Of a stretch of DNA of 64,000 nucleotides, positions 1 to 8,683 are shown piece by piece. Positions within the stretch are counted from its first letter, which is position 1, and every line of letters begins with the position of its first letter. The stretch comes from Pseudoxanthomonas dokdonensis (lineage in GTDB: Bacteria; Pseudomonadota; Gammaproteobacteria; Xanthomonadales; Xanthomonadaceae). The stretch covers positions 1 to 64,000 of the forward strand of contig NZ_LDJL01000017.1 in assembly GCF_001431405.1 (NCBI RefSeq), read 5' to 3'. Position numbers and translations under genes: made by a program. The notes under the pieces were generated by a model. It saw only the letters and a program-made list of their open reading frames with translations, was not told the origin of the DNA and did not search any database.

Positions 1-103
1 CTCCCCCGTGCACGGGGGAGGGTTGGGGTGGGGGCGCGGTACGCCGGCCGTCAGCCGGAATGACGATAGGCGTAGGCGGCCAATGCCAGTGCGGCGATCA
101 GCC
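1..103. repeat. Direct repeat copy A (REP-like hairpin plus duplicated gene 3' end)
   Basis: This stretch matches positions 142-244 almost base for base. It starts with a perfect 20-bp palindrome (1-20) followed by a G-rich GGTTGGGGTGGGGG tract, the layout of the REP-like elements common between genes in Xanthomonadaceae. The remainder repeats the last codons and stop of the zinc-ribbon gene at 192-524, so copy A carries a headless 3' fragment of that gene (about 17 codons, minus strand, ending at 51). Confidence 0.8.
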
Positions 104-141
104 GCTTTACGATCATCGTGACGAAGTGATTGTTCGGCTCC

Positions 142-244
142 CTCCCCTGTTCACGGGGGAGGGCTGGGGTGGGGGCGCGTTACGCCGGCCGTCAGCCGGA
201 ATGACGATAGGCGTAGGCGGCCAATCCCAGTGCGGCGATCAGCC
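142..244. repeat. Direct repeat copy B (REP-like hairpin plus the real gene 3' end)
   Basis: Second copy of the 103-bp repeat, offset by 141 bp. The hairpin arms here are imperfect (CCTCCCCT / GGGGGAGG), and the rest overlaps the genuine end of the zinc-ribbon gene. The two copies differ at only a few positions, so the duplication is fairly recent or kept homogeneous by recombination. Confidence 0.8.
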
Positions 245-524
245 CGGCCAGGATCAGAAAGCCATAACGCAGGCGAAACAGCAGCGGATGCCGGGGCAGG
301 TCGCGTTCGGTCTGGCGTGTGTCGAGGATCCAGCCATGACCGCATTGTGGACAGGCCAGTTGATAGCGTTTGTTGTAGACGAAACCGAACAGCAGATCGA
401 ATTCGCCATAACTGTATTTCAGCTGTGGCACGAAATCGGTCTGCTGCTGGCAACGCGGGCAATCGCGTGGCTCGGCCGGGCCGATGGCGACGGTGCGCTC
501 ACCCTGGCCAATCATGAACATCAT
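192..524 (-). CDS. Small zinc-ribbon membrane protein
   Basis: The product is about 110 residues. Its N-terminal half holds two CPxC knuckles (CPRC and CPQC, roughly 28 residues apart), which should form a zinc ribbon. A single hydrophobic segment follows near the C-terminus (FLILAGLIAALGLAAYAY), so it is probably a tail-anchored inner-membrane protein. I place the start at 524 because a GGGAGG Shine-Dalgarno sits 6 bases upstream; an upstream ATG at 581 lacks one and ATG at 521 is equally possible. I do not recognise a named family and cannot assign a function. The 3' end is duplicated just downstream (positions 1-103). Confidence 0.6.
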   Translation of the reverse strand: MMFMIGQGERTVAIGPAEPRDCPRCQQQTDFVPQLKYSYGEFDLLFGFVYNKRYQLACPQCGHGWILDTRQTERDLPRHPLLFRLRYGFLILAGLIAALGLAAYAYRHSG

Positions 525-582
525 CGGCATCCTCCCGGTACCATTCCGTTGCGGTAAGTGTGGCTTAGCGGACTCTGGCATG

Positions 583-617
583 CCAGCAGCCAGCAGCCAG
601 CAGCCAGCAGCCAGCCG
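583..617. repeat. Short tandem repeat, 7-bp unit CCAGCAG
   Basis: Four perfect CCAGCAG units (583-610) plus a degenerate fifth, in the gap between the AlkB-like gene and the zinc-ribbon gene. The unit length is not a multiple of three and the array lies outside both coding regions, so it is a candidate slippage-prone spacer rather than coding sequence. Confidence 0.75.
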
Positions 618-631
618 TCAGCGGCCCGGGG

Positions 632-1255
632 TTAGTCGACGCTGCGGGCGCGGAACACCACGCTGATCCGTGGTGGCTGCTCGCGGCGGGACTTGGGAAT
701 ACCGTGCTCGTGGCTCAGTTGCGAAGCATGGCTCATCCGCAGCAGGCTGCCCGGTGCCAGATCCACGGCAATGGTGTCGTCGCGACCAGCCAGCCGGCCC
801 CGCGCCTGGCGCCGGATCAACATGCGTCGTGGCGCGCCCAGTGACACCAGCGTAATCGGCTGGCCTGGCTGCAGGTTGTGCAGCTTGTCGTGATGCATCG
901 CCACGCTGTCATCGCCGTCGCGATACAGGTTCATGCCGATCCGGTTGTAGGGCGCCGGCGCTTCGGCCTGCACCCGTTGCAGGATTTCGGCCAGGGGCAA
1001 CTCCGTCGGCAGCGCATCGGTGGCGTAGTGGGCCAGCAGCCGCGGTACGTCGACGATGCGCTGGTACATCGGCCGCTGCAGGTGGGTCCATGCCGCGTGG
1101 GCATGCAATTGCTGGAACCAGCGCCGGGCCAGCTGTGCATCGACAAACCGCGGCCAGTAGCGCACGCCACCTTCGGCGTCATCGACCAGTTGCAGCACGC
1201 GCGGTGCGAACAGATCATCAGCGGCAGCGGAGAATGCGCGCACCGCGGCCCTCAA
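632..1255 (-). CDS. AlkB-like 2-oxoglutarate/Fe(II) dioxygenase coupled to dnaE2
   Basis: A 207-residue AlkB-family dioxygenase. Members oxidatively remove alkyl groups from bases in DNA or RNA, using Fe(II), 2-oxoglutarate and O2. The pattern NLYRDGDD followed by HHD gives the HxD iron ligands, the distal His sits in HEHGIP, and PRISVVFR supplies the 2-oxoglutarate-binding Arg; the spacing resembles the ALKBH2/3-type subgroup more than E. coli AlkB. The start is TTG at 1255, overlapping the dnaE2 stop as TTGA, so it should be translated from the SOS mutasome transcript. An alkylation-repair role is inferred from family and context. Confidence 0.85.
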   Translation of the reverse strand: MRAAVRAFSAAADDLFAPRVLQLVDDAEGGVRYWPRFVDAQLARRWFQQLHAHAAWTHLQRPMYQRIVDVPRLLAHYATDALPTELPLAEILQRVQAEAPAPYNRIGMNLYRDGDDSVAMHHDKLHNLQPGQPITLVSLGAPRRMLIRRQARGRLAGRDDTIAVDLAPGSLLRMSHASQLSHEHGIPKSRREQPPRISVVFRARSVD

Positions 1256-4200
1256 TGGAAATCACGCGAGCTGGTCTGCAGGCCGCCGAGCAACGGACTC
1301 AGGTCCTGCAGGTGGCGGGCGATCAGATGCTGCACGCCGTCGACCTGTTCCCAGCGACCGCGCACCGACAGCAGTCGCGCGCCCAGCAATGCCTTGCGCT
1401 GGCGCATGGCCAGATCCGGCCAGACCACCACGTTGACCATGCCGTGCTCGTCTTCCAGGGTCACGAAGATGGTGCCGTTGGCGGTGCCCGGACGCTGGCG
1501 CTGGGTGACGATGCCAGCGGCGTGCGCGCTGTGTCCATGCGCCAGTGCCTGCAGCTGCCGTGAGTCCAGGATCCGCTCTTGCCGCAATCGATCGCGCAGC
1601 AATGACAACGGGTGCGTGCGCAGGGTCAAGCCGACCGCGCGGTAGTCGGACAGGATTTCCTCGCCCAGATCCGGCGCCGGCAGCTGGATTGGCTGTTCGT
1701 CGGGACTTCCGGGCAACAGTGGTCGTTGCCGTTCGATCCCGGCGACTGCCCAGCGTGCGGCATGGCGATGACCGGCCAGTGATTGCAGGGCACCGGCTTC
1801 GGTCAGCGCGTGGCGCGCTTTTTCATCAAGGCCGGCGCGCAGGCACAGGTCGTGGATGTCGCGGAATGGCTGTTGCCGGCGCGCAGCGACCAGTGCAGTG
1901 GCCATTGTTTCGGACAGCCCGCCGACCTGGCGCAGCCCCAACCGGATGGCGGCCTGTCCACTGTCATCGCCACGCCGGTCGTGGCCGCCTTCCAGGCTGT
2001 TGTCCCAGTCGCTGCAGGTCGCGTCCACCGGCAGGATCTCCAATCCCCGGCGGCCGCCCTTGCCGCGTCGCGCATCCTGCACGATCTGGCTTGGCGAATA
2101 GAAGCCCATCGGCTGCGAATTGAGCAGCGCGCAGGTGAAGGCCGCCGGTTCGTGGCGTTTCAGCCAGCAGCTGATGTAGACCAGCTTGGCGAAGGAAGCC
2201 GCATGGCTCTGCGGGAATCCATACGAGCCGAATCCCTTGATCTGTTCGAATACCTGATCGATGAATTCGGTTGAATAGTTCCTGGCTTCCATCAATTCGC
2301 GGATCCGCTGCCGATGCGGCTGCATGTCGCCGCCGCGCCCCCATGCGGCCATCGAACGGCGCAGGCCATCGGCTTCCTCCGGGCTGTAACCGGCATGGAT
2401 CACCAGTTCCATCACCTGTTCCTGGAACAACGGAATGCCCAGCGTGCGGCCAAGGATCTGTTCGATCCCCGTCGAGGGATACACCACCGGCTCCTTGCCC
2501 TGGCGGCGACGCAGGTAGGGATGGACCATGCCGCCCTGGATCGGTCCGGGGCGCACGATCGCCACTTCCACCACCAGGTCGTAGAAATCCGCCGGTTTCA
2601 GGCGTGGCAACATGCTCATCTGCGCGCGTGATTCAATCTGGAACACACCCACCGTGTCAGCCGCCTGGATCAGATCGAACGTCGGCCGGTCGTCCATCGG
2701 CAGCCGCGCCAGGTCAATGCGGTAACCGCGATGCCGTTCGACCAGTTGCACCGCCTTGCGGATGCAGGTCAGCATCCCCAGGGCCAGGCAATCGACCTTC
2801 AGCAGGCGCATGGTTTCCAGATCGTCCTTGTCCCACTGGATGATGGTGCGTTCGGCCATTGCCGCGTTTTCGACCGGCACCACCGTGCTCAGCGCTGCAT
2901 CGCTGATGACAAAACCACCGACGTGCTGCGACAGGTGACGCGGATGGCCGTGCAACTGCCCGGCCACCGCCAGCACCTGCTGGATCAGCGGGTTGTCCGG
3001 ATCAAAACCGGCTTCGGACAGGCGTTGCGGCATCGGTGTCTCGCCATTGCCCCAGCCATGGCATTCGGCCAGCAGGGCAATCTGATCCGGCGGCAGGCCG
3101 AACGCCTTGGCGACATCGCGCACCGCGCTCTTGCCGCGGTAACGGATCACGGTGGCGGCCAGTGCCGCGCGCTGGCGGCCATACTTGGCGTAGACGTACT
3201 GCAGCACTTCCTCACGCCGCTCATGTTCGAAATCGACGTCGATGTCCGGTGGTTCGTTGCGCTCCCTGGACAGGAAGCGCGCCATCAGCAGTCGGCTTTC
3301 GGCCGGGTTGACCACGGTGATGCCCAGCGCGAAGCACACCGCCGAATTGGCCGATGATCCCCGACCCTGGCAGAGGATGCCCAGCGACCTGGCATGGCGG
3401 ACGATGTCCTCGACGGTCAGGAAGAAGGCTTCGTATTGCAGCTCGGCAATCAGCGCCAGCTCGCTGTCGATCTGGGTAGCAATGGCCGCCGGAATGCCAT
3501 CGGGCCAGCGCTCGCGGCAACCAGCCTCGGTCAGCTGCCGCAACCAGCTGCTGGGGGTGTGGCCAAGTGGCACCAGTTCGGCTGGATAGCGGTAGCGCAC
3601 TTGATCGAGGTGGAAATCGCAGCGGCGCGCCAGTTGCACCGCGTTGTCGAGCAGGGCCTGGCCGCCGGCCACCGCAGCGTAGATGTTGCCAAGAGCCCGC
3701 CGCGTGCGCAGATGGTGCTCGCCATTGCGGAACAGGTAACGGCCACAATCGGACAGCGTGCGGCCATGGCGGATGGCGGTCATCGTGTCCTGCAACATGC
3801 GCCTGCGGCGCACGTCCATGTGCACGTCACCGCTGGCCAGCGCGGTCATCCGCAAGCGGGTGGCCAGCTGCAACAGTTGTTGCAGGCGCAGCGCATCATC
3901 CTGTTCGCGATGCAGCTCCACCGCGAGGAAGGCCCGTTCGCCGAACACGCTGGACAACCATTGGCCCTGGCTTTCATCGATGACCATGGCCGGCAGCCAC
4001 AGCGCGAACAGGCCGCATGCCCGCGCATCGTCGCCGATCGCCTGCTGCAAGTCCTGCCGGCTCAAGCGGTACTGGCCCTTGCCGGCAGCGCGACGTGCGG
4101 TGGTGATGATTTCGCACAATCTGGTGTAGCCAGCATGATGCTGGACCAGCAGCACCAGCCGGGTGCCGCAGGTCAGGGTCAGTTCGCTGCCGACGATCAG

Positions 4201-4512
4201 CTTGAGGCCGGTCGCGCGCGAGGCTTCCAGTGCGCGCACGATGCCGGCCAGCGAACACTCGTCGGTGATCGCCAGCGCTTCATAGCCACAGGCCCGGGCA
4301 CGCAGGAACAGGGCCTCGGCATCGGATGCGCCACGCAGGAATGAAAAATCCGACAGGCAATGCAGCTCGGCATAGGCCGGCAGATCGTCGCTGGCAGCGG
4401 CGAGGTCATCGTTGGCTGCCTGCAGGTGCATCCGCTGCGCTACCTCCCAGGCACGCGGTACCCGTGCCCCGGGATGATCGGGACGTTGCTGGTCACGGCT
4501 CACGCGAACCAC
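1252..4512 (-). CDS. dnaE2: Error-prone DNA polymerase DnaE2 (ImuC)
   Basis: A C-family polymerase of about 1,085 residues, the catalytic part of the ImuA-ImuB-DnaE2 mutasome that copies damaged templates during the SOS response. An N-terminal PHP domain ([14 protein letters not shown], near residue 50) is followed by the polymerase core with [11 protein letters not shown] and the catalytic PDIDVDF near residue 425, then helix-hairpin-helix and OB-fold regions at the C-terminus. It resembles Xanthomonas DnaE2 throughout. The start is GTG at 4512 (13-nt overlap with imuB) or GTG at 4503 (4-nt GTGA overlap); I cannot decide between them. It lies between imuB and the AlkB gene in one operon. Confidence 0.95.
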   Translation of the reverse strand: MVRVSRDQQRPDHPGARVPRAWEVAQRMHLQAANDDLAAASDDLPAYAELHCLSDFSFLRGASDAEALFLRARACGYEALAITDECSLAGIVRALEASRATGLKLIVGSELTLTCGTRLVLLVQHHAGYTRLCEIITTARRAAGKGQYRLSRQDLQQAIGDDARACGLFALWLPAMVIDESQGQWLSSVFGERAFLAVELHREQDDALRLQQLLQLATRLRMTALASGDVHMDVRRRRMLQDTMTAIRHGRTLSDCGRYLFRNGEHHLRTRRALGNIYAAVAGGQALLDNAVQLARRCDFHLDQVRYRYPAELVPLGHTPSSWLRQLTEAGCRERWPDGIPAAIATQIDSELALIAELQYEAFFLTVEDIVRHARSLGILCQGRGSSANSAVCFALGITVVNPAESRLLMARFLSRERNEPPDIDVDFEHERREEVLQYVYAKYGRQRAALAATVIRYRGKSAVRDVAKAFGLPPDQIALLAECHGWGNGETPMPQRLSEAGFDPDNPLIQQVLAVAGQLHGHPRHLSQHVGGFVISDAALSTVVPVENAAMAERTIIQWDKDDLETMRLLKVDCLALGMLTCIRKAVQLVERHRGYRIDLARLPMDDRPTFDLIQAADTVGVFQIESRAQMSMLPRLKPADFYDLVVEVAIVRPGPIQGGMVHPYLRRRQGKEPVVYPSTGIEQILGRTLGIPLFQEQVMELVIHAGYSPEEADGLRRSMAAWGRGGDMQPHRQRIRELMEARNYSTEFIDQVFEQIKGFGSYGFPQSHAASFAKLVYISCWLKRHEPAAFTCALLNSQPMGFYSPSQIVQDARRGKGGRRGLEILPVDATCSDWDNSLEGGHDRRGDDSGQAAIRLGLRQVGGLSETMATALVAARRQQPFRDIHDLCLRAGLDEKARHALTEAGALQSLAGHRHAARWAVAGIERQRPLLPGSPDEQPIQLPAPDLGEEILSDYRAVGLTLRTHPLSLLRDRLRQERILDSRQLQALAHGHSAHAAGIVTQRQRPGTANGTIFVTLEDEHGMVNVVVWPDLAMRQRKALLGARLLSVRGRWEQVDGVQHLIARHLQDLSPLLGGLQTSSRDFH

Positions 4513-5918
4513 CCGTGCAGCATCCAGCCGCTACGCTCGCCCGGCGCGGCGAATGCCCAGGCACGCTGGCCTTGTGATGTTTCCAGCAGGTAGTAATCAC
4601 GACGCGCGTCGGCGCCGTCCCACCAGCCACTTTCCAGACGTTCGGGGCCGTGGACGATGCGCGGGCGCGGGTCACGCAAGGGAATCGGTTGCGGCAACAG
4701 CCAGCATGGCCGGGCTGGACGCGGCGGTGCATCGTCGATGGCCTGCTGATCGGTCTGCAGCCGTTGCCAGGCATGCTCCGGTCGCGGGTCGCCCGATGGC
4801 GCCACCCGGTACACCGACGCATCGCCCAGCCGTGCGCGCAGGCGTTCACGCAGTTGCGGCCACGGCAATGTCTGCTGCGCGCGCTGGTCGAACAGATCGC
4901 GGCTGGCCGGCACGAATGACGGCAGCTCTCGCGCCAGCAAGCGCAACGCCAGCACTGGCTGCGATATCCGCACCCGTTCCAGGCGGTTGCGGGTGAGCTC
5001 GAACAGCATCGCCGGATCGCGCTCGGCAGCCAGCAGGCCGACTTCGACATCGGTATGTGCGCCTTCGTGCTCCAGTCGCAGCAGGAAACGCTGCACGCCG
5101 CCATCGCGGATCGACAGGCAGGTGCACAGGTCGCCAATCAAACGCCGCAACGGGAACAGCAGCGTCATGTGGTTTTCCACTTCGTAACCCAGTTCGACCC
5201 TGGCATCGAAATGATCCGGCGGGGTGTAATACGCCAGCGGGTCATCGGCCTGGCCATACAGGCGGTCCAGATGCTCCAGCAAGGGCAGGCCGAAGCGCCG
5301 GCGCAGGCTGTCGCGTGGCAATCCGCGTAGCGCATGCAGATCGCAGATACCCATCTGTTGCAGGCGTTCGCCAGCGCCATCGGGCAGGCGGGCGCGGCGT
5401 ACCGGCACCCGATCCAGCCAGTCGGCCATGGCACCGGGGTGTGGCAACGCCATGCCATCGCGCAATCCCGCCAGTACCTGGGCCGCACGCGCGGTCGGCG
5501 CCAGGCCGATGCGATGGCTGAAGCCCAGTGCGGTCAGTTCCTCGCGCAACTGGGCCTGCAGGCGCGGCCACGGCCCCAGCAGACGGAAGCTGGCGCGCAC
5601 CTCCAGCACGATGCAGCCAGGCCACTGCGCACTGACCAGTGAACTGTGGCGATAGGCCCAGGCGGCCAGGAAGCGTTGCCAATGCGCCTGGGCCTGCGGG
5701 TCGTGTTCGACCAGGCGCAGCTCCGGCAACAAGGCGTGGGCGGCGGTCAGGCGCATGCCAGGACGCAGGCCGGCCTGTGCGGCTGTTGCATTGACCGCAT
5801 GCAGACTGCGCAGTTGCGGCGCACCGGTGACCAGCGCCAACGGCGCCTGCGGATCAGGCAAACGGCGGAGGACGGCGTCCAGCGCCAGCTGCGGCAGCAA
5901 TACACAGGCCCACAACAT
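4500..5918 (-). CDS. imuB: ImuB, non-catalytic Y-family polymerase adaptor
   Basis: A 472-residue Y-family-like protein. In other bacteria ImuB binds the beta clamp and recruits DnaE2 and ImuA but does not polymerise. The N-terminus reads [11 protein letters not shown] where active DinB enzymes carry a metal-binding Asp, so the catalytic acidic residue is missing, as expected for ImuB. A QTLPW stretch near residue 365 fits the beta-clamp-binding motif. ATG at 5918 lies 9 bases after the imuA stop, and the stop overlaps dnaE2. Confidence 0.92.
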   Translation of the reverse strand: MLWACVLLPQLALDAVLRRLPDPQAPLALVTGAPQLRSLHAVNATAAQAGLRPGMRLTAAHALLPELRLVEHDPQAQAHWQRFLAAWAYRHSSLVSAQWPGCIVLEVRASFRLLGPWPRLQAQLREELTALGFSHRIGLAPTARAAQVLAGLRDGMALPHPGAMADWLDRVPVRRARLPDGAGERLQQMGICDLHALRGLPRDSLRRRFGLPLLEHLDRLYGQADDPLAYYTPPDHFDARVELGYEVENHMTLLFPLRRLIGDLCTCLSIRDGGVQRFLLRLEHEGAHTDVEVGLLAAERDPAMLFELTRNRLERVRISQPVLALRLLARELPSFVPASRDLFDQRAQQTLPWPQLRERLRARLGDASVYRVAPSGDPRPEHAWQRLQTDQQAIDDAPPRPARPCWLLPQPIPLRDPRPRIVHGPERLESGWWDGADARRDYYLLETSQGQRAWAFAAPGERSGWMLHGWFA

Positions 5919-5927
5919 GCGCGTGCC

Positions 5928-6563
5928 TCACCCGGCTTCGATGACGAAACGTTGCGCGGGAGCGGGACCGCCGCGGCATTTGAGGATCTGCCAGGCCGGC
6001 GTGCCCGCCGCCGGCGCCGTGCGCAGCAGGCGCAGGGCCGCTGGCGAAGGATTGGCCGCATGGGCGTGGTCGCGGAACGCGAAACCCAGGCAATCGCCGC
6101 TGTCGGCGGCCACCTGCAGGCGCCGCAATGAAGGCGCGCTGGCCTGCTGCGGCCAGCCCAGTACCGCCGCGCAGGCGCCGCTGCGCAGGCACTGCTCAAA
6201 CGCCCACAAGCCATCGCGGGGCGTGGCGTCGATGATCTGCAAATGGGCCAGATCGATGCCGGCGGCCTGCCAGGCCGGTGCATACGGCAGATAGGGCGGG
6301 GCAATCACCGCCACGGTCGCCGCGGTCTGGGTCAGCCGAGCCAGGGTCGGCATCAGCAGCGCCAGCTCACCGACGCCATCGGCCGGCAACAGCAGTTCGG
6401 TCAGTGCCCGCCGTGGCCATCCGCCCTGCGGCAGCAGCCGATCCAGTGGCGCATGACCGCTGGGCTCGCCGTCGTCGGCAACACTGGCCTGACGCCCGGC
6501 ATGCCACAGGGTGCGGGCATCCAGCAGGGTCTGGATGGTGGCGACGCTGCCGATGTCAGCCAC
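5928..6563 (-). CDS. imuA: ImuA, RecA-like mutasome accessory protein
   Basis: About 211 residues, related to the RecA core and SulA-like proteins, and the first accessory gene of the ImuA-ImuB-DnaE2 cassette. The fold is suggested by LDRLLPQGGWPRRALTELL at the N-terminus, hydrophobic strands such as ATVAVIAPP, and the ALRLLRTAP region near the C-terminus. I place the start at GTG 6563, which overlaps the lexA2 stop by 8 bases; the frame stays open to an ATG at 6632, but that lies inside lexA2. The tight overlaps with lexA2 and spacing to imuB indicate one DNA-damage-inducible transcript. Confidence 0.88.
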   Translation of the reverse strand: MADIGSVATIQTLLDARTLWHAGRQASVADDGEPSGHAPLDRLLPQGGWPRRALTELLLPADGVGELALLMPTLARLTQTAATVAVIAPPYLPYAPAWQAAGIDLAHLQIIDATPRDGLWAFEQCLRSGACAAVLGWPQQASAPSLRRLQVAADSGDCLGFAFRDHAHAANPSPAALRLLRTAPAAGTPAWQILKCRGGPAPAQRFVIEAG

Positions 6564-7164
6564 GTCGCACCAGCCCGCAGTAAACGCCTTCGATGGCGAA
6601 ATCCTGGCCGGCTTCGACCACGATCGGCGCATAGGCCGGGTTGCGCGGCAGCAACCGGATCCGGCGCTGCTGGTATTGCAGGCGCTTGATGGTCAGTTCG
6701 CCATCAATGCGCGCGACCACGATCTGTCCGTCACGGGCGTCGGGGCTGCGATGCACGCCCACCAGATCACCATCGAGGATGCCGTCGTCGATCATCGAAT
6801 CGCCTTCGACCTTGAGCAGGTAATCCGGTGCCGGCGAAAACAACCGCCGGTCCAGCCACAGCTGCTGGTCCAGGCCGATGTCGGCGCCAATCGGTTGGCC
6901 GGCGGCAACCCGTCCCAGCACCGGCAGCGGCAGCAGGTCGGCGCTGCCACCGGGCAGGCGCAGACCGCGTTTCTGGCCGGGGATGGCTTCCAGCAGGCCA
7001 TCGGCAATCAGCGCTTGGACGTGTTTCTGCGCCGCATTGCGCGAGGAAAAGCTGAAGGCGGCGGCGATTTCGGCCAGGCTCGGGGCTCGTCCGGCAGTCA
7101 GCTCGCGGCGCAGGAAAGCCAGCACCGCGGCACGTTGGGGGGGCAGGGAAGGCAGCATGTCCAT
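6556..7164 (-). CDS. lexA2: LexA2-type SOS repressor
   Basis: About 202 residues. An N-terminal winged helix-turn-helix (SLAEIAAAFSFSSRNAAQKH) is followed by an S24 self-cleavage domain: Ala-Gly cleavage site near residues 88-89 (RVAAGQP), nucleophile Ser in EGDSM near 123, and catalytic Lys in LTIKR near 160. It should repress its own cassette until RecA-stimulated autoproteolysis. The frame extends to ATG 7185, but the operator at 7168-7181 lies between the two ATGs, so I favour 7164 (or ATG 7158). Neither has a Shine-Dalgarno, hinting at leaderless translation. A canonical LexA1 is probably encoded elsewhere. Confidence 0.9.
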   Translation of the reverse strand: MDMLPSLPPQRAAVLAFLRRELTAGRAPSLAEIAAAFSFSSRNAAQKHVQALIADGLLEAIPGQKRGLRLPGGSADLLPLPVLGRVAAGQPIGADIGLDQQLWLDRRLFSPAPDYLLKVEGDSMIDDGILDGDLVGVHRSPDARDGQIVVARIDGELTIKRLQYQQRRIRLLPRNPAYAPIVVEAGQDFAIEGVYCGLVRRG

Positions 7165-7165
7165 A

Positions 7166-7183
7166 GGTGTACATTTGTACACC
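7166..7183 (-). promoter_or_regulatory. LexA2-type operator (GTAC-N4-GTAC)
   Basis: Perfect inverted repeat GGTGTACATTTGTACACC, read on the minus strand as TGTACAAATGTACA at 7168-7181. This is the GTAC-N4-GTAC type of box reported for LexA2 proteins that control imuAB-dnaE2 cassettes. It ends 2 bases before the preferred lexA2 start codon, where bound LexA2 would block transcription of the whole lexA2-imuA-imuB-dnaE2-AlkB operon. Confidence 0.88.
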
Positions 7184-7240
7184 ATTCGGTCGCATCAGGC
7201 GAGATTTTCATTGCCCGTCCGCCGTTCAGGCAGTGGCCCG

Positions 7241-7738
7241 CTAGGACTGTTCCAACTCCAGCCGGGTCAGGTACAGGCGCAGATCGAATTCGAGCTGGTG
7301 GTAGTCGGGCGCCATGTGCGTGCACAGCTGGTAGAACGCCTTGTTGTGCTCGGCTTCCTTCAGATGGGCCAGTTCGTGGACGACGATCATCTGCAGGAAT
7401 TCCGCCGGTGCGTCGCGGAAGACCGTGGCGATGCGGATCTCGCGACTGGCCTTGAGCTTGCCGCCATGGACCCGGGAAATGCTGGTGTGGGTGCCCAGCG
7501 CGTGCTTCATCACCTGCAGTTTGCTGTCGTAGACGACTTTGCCCAGCGGCACCGAACGGCGCAGGTGGCGATCCTTCAACGCCTGCACGTATTCATACAG
7601 CTGGTCATCGCTGCGCACCGCATGCGCCTGGCTGTAGCGGGCGCTCAGCACCTCGCCCAGGCGACCCTGTGCAATCAGTTCGCGGACTTTTGCCTGCAGC
7701 TGCGGCGGATAGCCGGCGAGGTATTTCAGCGGGTCCAT
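7241..7738 (-). CDS. YgjP/SprT-like zinc metalloprotease (M48-type HExxH)
   Basis: A 165-residue soluble protein with the zinc-metalloprotease signature HELAHLKEAEHN (HExxH plus a downstream His) near residue 127. It fits the YgjP/DUF45 group, whose members are annotated as M48-like metallopeptidases; substrates are not established. The open frame continues upstream to 8173, but that extension is antisense to the DUF2058 gene, so I start at ATG 7738. It lies downstream of nothing on its own strand and is divergent from the DUF2058 gene, with 64 bases between the two starts. Confidence 0.82.
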   Translation of the reverse strand: MDPLKYLAGYPPQLQAKVRELIAQGRLGEVLSARYSQAHAVRSDDQLYEYVQALKDRHLRRSVPLGKVVYDSKLQVMKHALGTHTSISRVHGGKLKASREIRIATVFRDAPAEFLQMIVVHELAHLKEAEHNKAFYQLCTHMAPDYHQLEFDLRLYLTRLELEQS

Positions 7739-7802
7739 CGGTGCGCGGGTGGTGGTCACGGCAGGTATCATGGACCGGAAACCATCGGCAAGAAACCGCG
7801 AC

Positions 7803-8357
7803 ATGGCAAAGGCCAACCCACTCCAGGAACAACTGCTCAAGGCCGGCCTGGTCAAGAAATCGAAACTGGCCGAAGTCACCCGCGAGCAGCACAAGGCCCG
7901 GCATGGCAAAGCGCCGGCGCCGTCCAGCGAAATCCAGCGGGAAGCCGAGCGCGCACGTGCTGAAAAAGCCGAGCGCGACCGTGTCCTGGCCGCGCAACAC
8001 AAGGCCCAGGTCCGGATCGCCGAACTGCGTGCCCAGGCCCGGCAGATCATCGAAGACCGCAAGCTGCCACGTTCAGGCGATATCGAATACCGCTTCAGTA
8101 GCGGCGGTGCCATCCGCAGCCTGCTGGTCAATGAGGATCTACGCCGGCAACTGGCCTCCGGCGCGCTGGTCATCGTCAGCCTGGATGGGCGTCACGAGCT
8201 GTTGCCCCGGGTCGCCGCCGACAAGGTGCGAGAACGCGATGCCAGGCTGATCGTGCTTGATCACGGACGCGATGGTGAACGCCAACCGGCAGCGACCGAT
8301 GCCGAAGATGATGCCTATTACGCGCAGTTCCAGGTGCCCGACGATTTGATCTGGTAA
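7803..8357 (+). CDS. DUF2058 family protein (YaiL-like)
   Basis: A 184-residue, highly charged protein beginning MAKANPLQEQLLKAGLV, the typical opening of DUF2058 proteins. A long Lys/Arg/Glu/Ala-rich segment (residues 25-95) should form a coiled coil, followed by a compact C-terminal domain (YRFSSGGAIRSLLV). E. coli YaiL is reported as a nucleoprotein or polysome-associated factor, but the molecular role is unknown. ATG 7803 is used because the family motif starts there; the frame is open from 7749. Confidence 0.82.
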   Translation: MAKANPLQEQLLKAGLVKKSKLAEVTREQHKARHGKAPAPSSEIQREAERARAEKAERDRVLAAQHKAQVRIAELRAQARQIIEDRKLPRSGDIEYRFSSGGAIRSLLVNEDLRRQLASGALVIVSLDGRHELLPRVAADKVRERDARLIVLDHGRDGERQPAATDAEDDAYYAQFQVPDDLIW

Positions 8358-8406
8358 GCGTCGCCCACAACTGCGCGGGTTCTCCTTGCGTTGCGGGTGG
8401 TCATCG

Positions 8407-8682
8407 TCAGGCCGTTGAATCCGGTTTGCCGAAGGCTTCCTCGATGATGGCCAGTTGCTGGACCGCCTCGGCATGGCCCTCGGCGGCAGCCTGGCGCACT
8501 TGATCCAGGCTGGGGTGGGGAATGATCAGCAACAGGCTTTCGCAGCGGGGACAGGCAAAGTCGGTGACCTCTTCCTGCAGGTCCATGGCCATGTCGGCGG
8601 ACGCACCCTGCCAACCGCAGGCACAGTCGATGACGCGCTGTCGCCAGTCCGGAGTGAAGTAGGGCTGGATCAGTCCGCTCAT
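8407..8682 (-). CDS. Small zinc-ribbon protein coupled to the esterase gene
   Basis: A 91-residue protein with CACGW and CPRCES motifs about 26 residues apart, giving four Cys residues suited to a zinc ribbon, then a helical Ala/Glu/Gln-rich tail. Its ATG at 8682 lies one base after the stop of the lipoprotein esterase gene (TGACATG), so the two are translationally coupled. I do not recognise a named family or function. Confidence 0.7.
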   Translation of the reverse strand: MSGLIQPYFTPDWRQRVIDCACGWQGASADMAMDLQEEVTDFACPRCESLLLIIPHPSLDQVRQAAAEGHAEAVQQLAIIEEAFGKPDSTA

Positions 8683-8683
8683 G

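Noticed and set aside
51..119. Separate small gene at the left edge (minus strand)
   Set aside because: Its last codons duplicate the end of the gene at 192-524 and there is no ribosome-binding site; it is best explained as the duplicated fragment.
7739..8173. Long N-terminal extension of the YgjP-like protease
   Set aside because: It is antisense to the DUF2058 gene and unlike the family, whose typical start is at ATG 7738.
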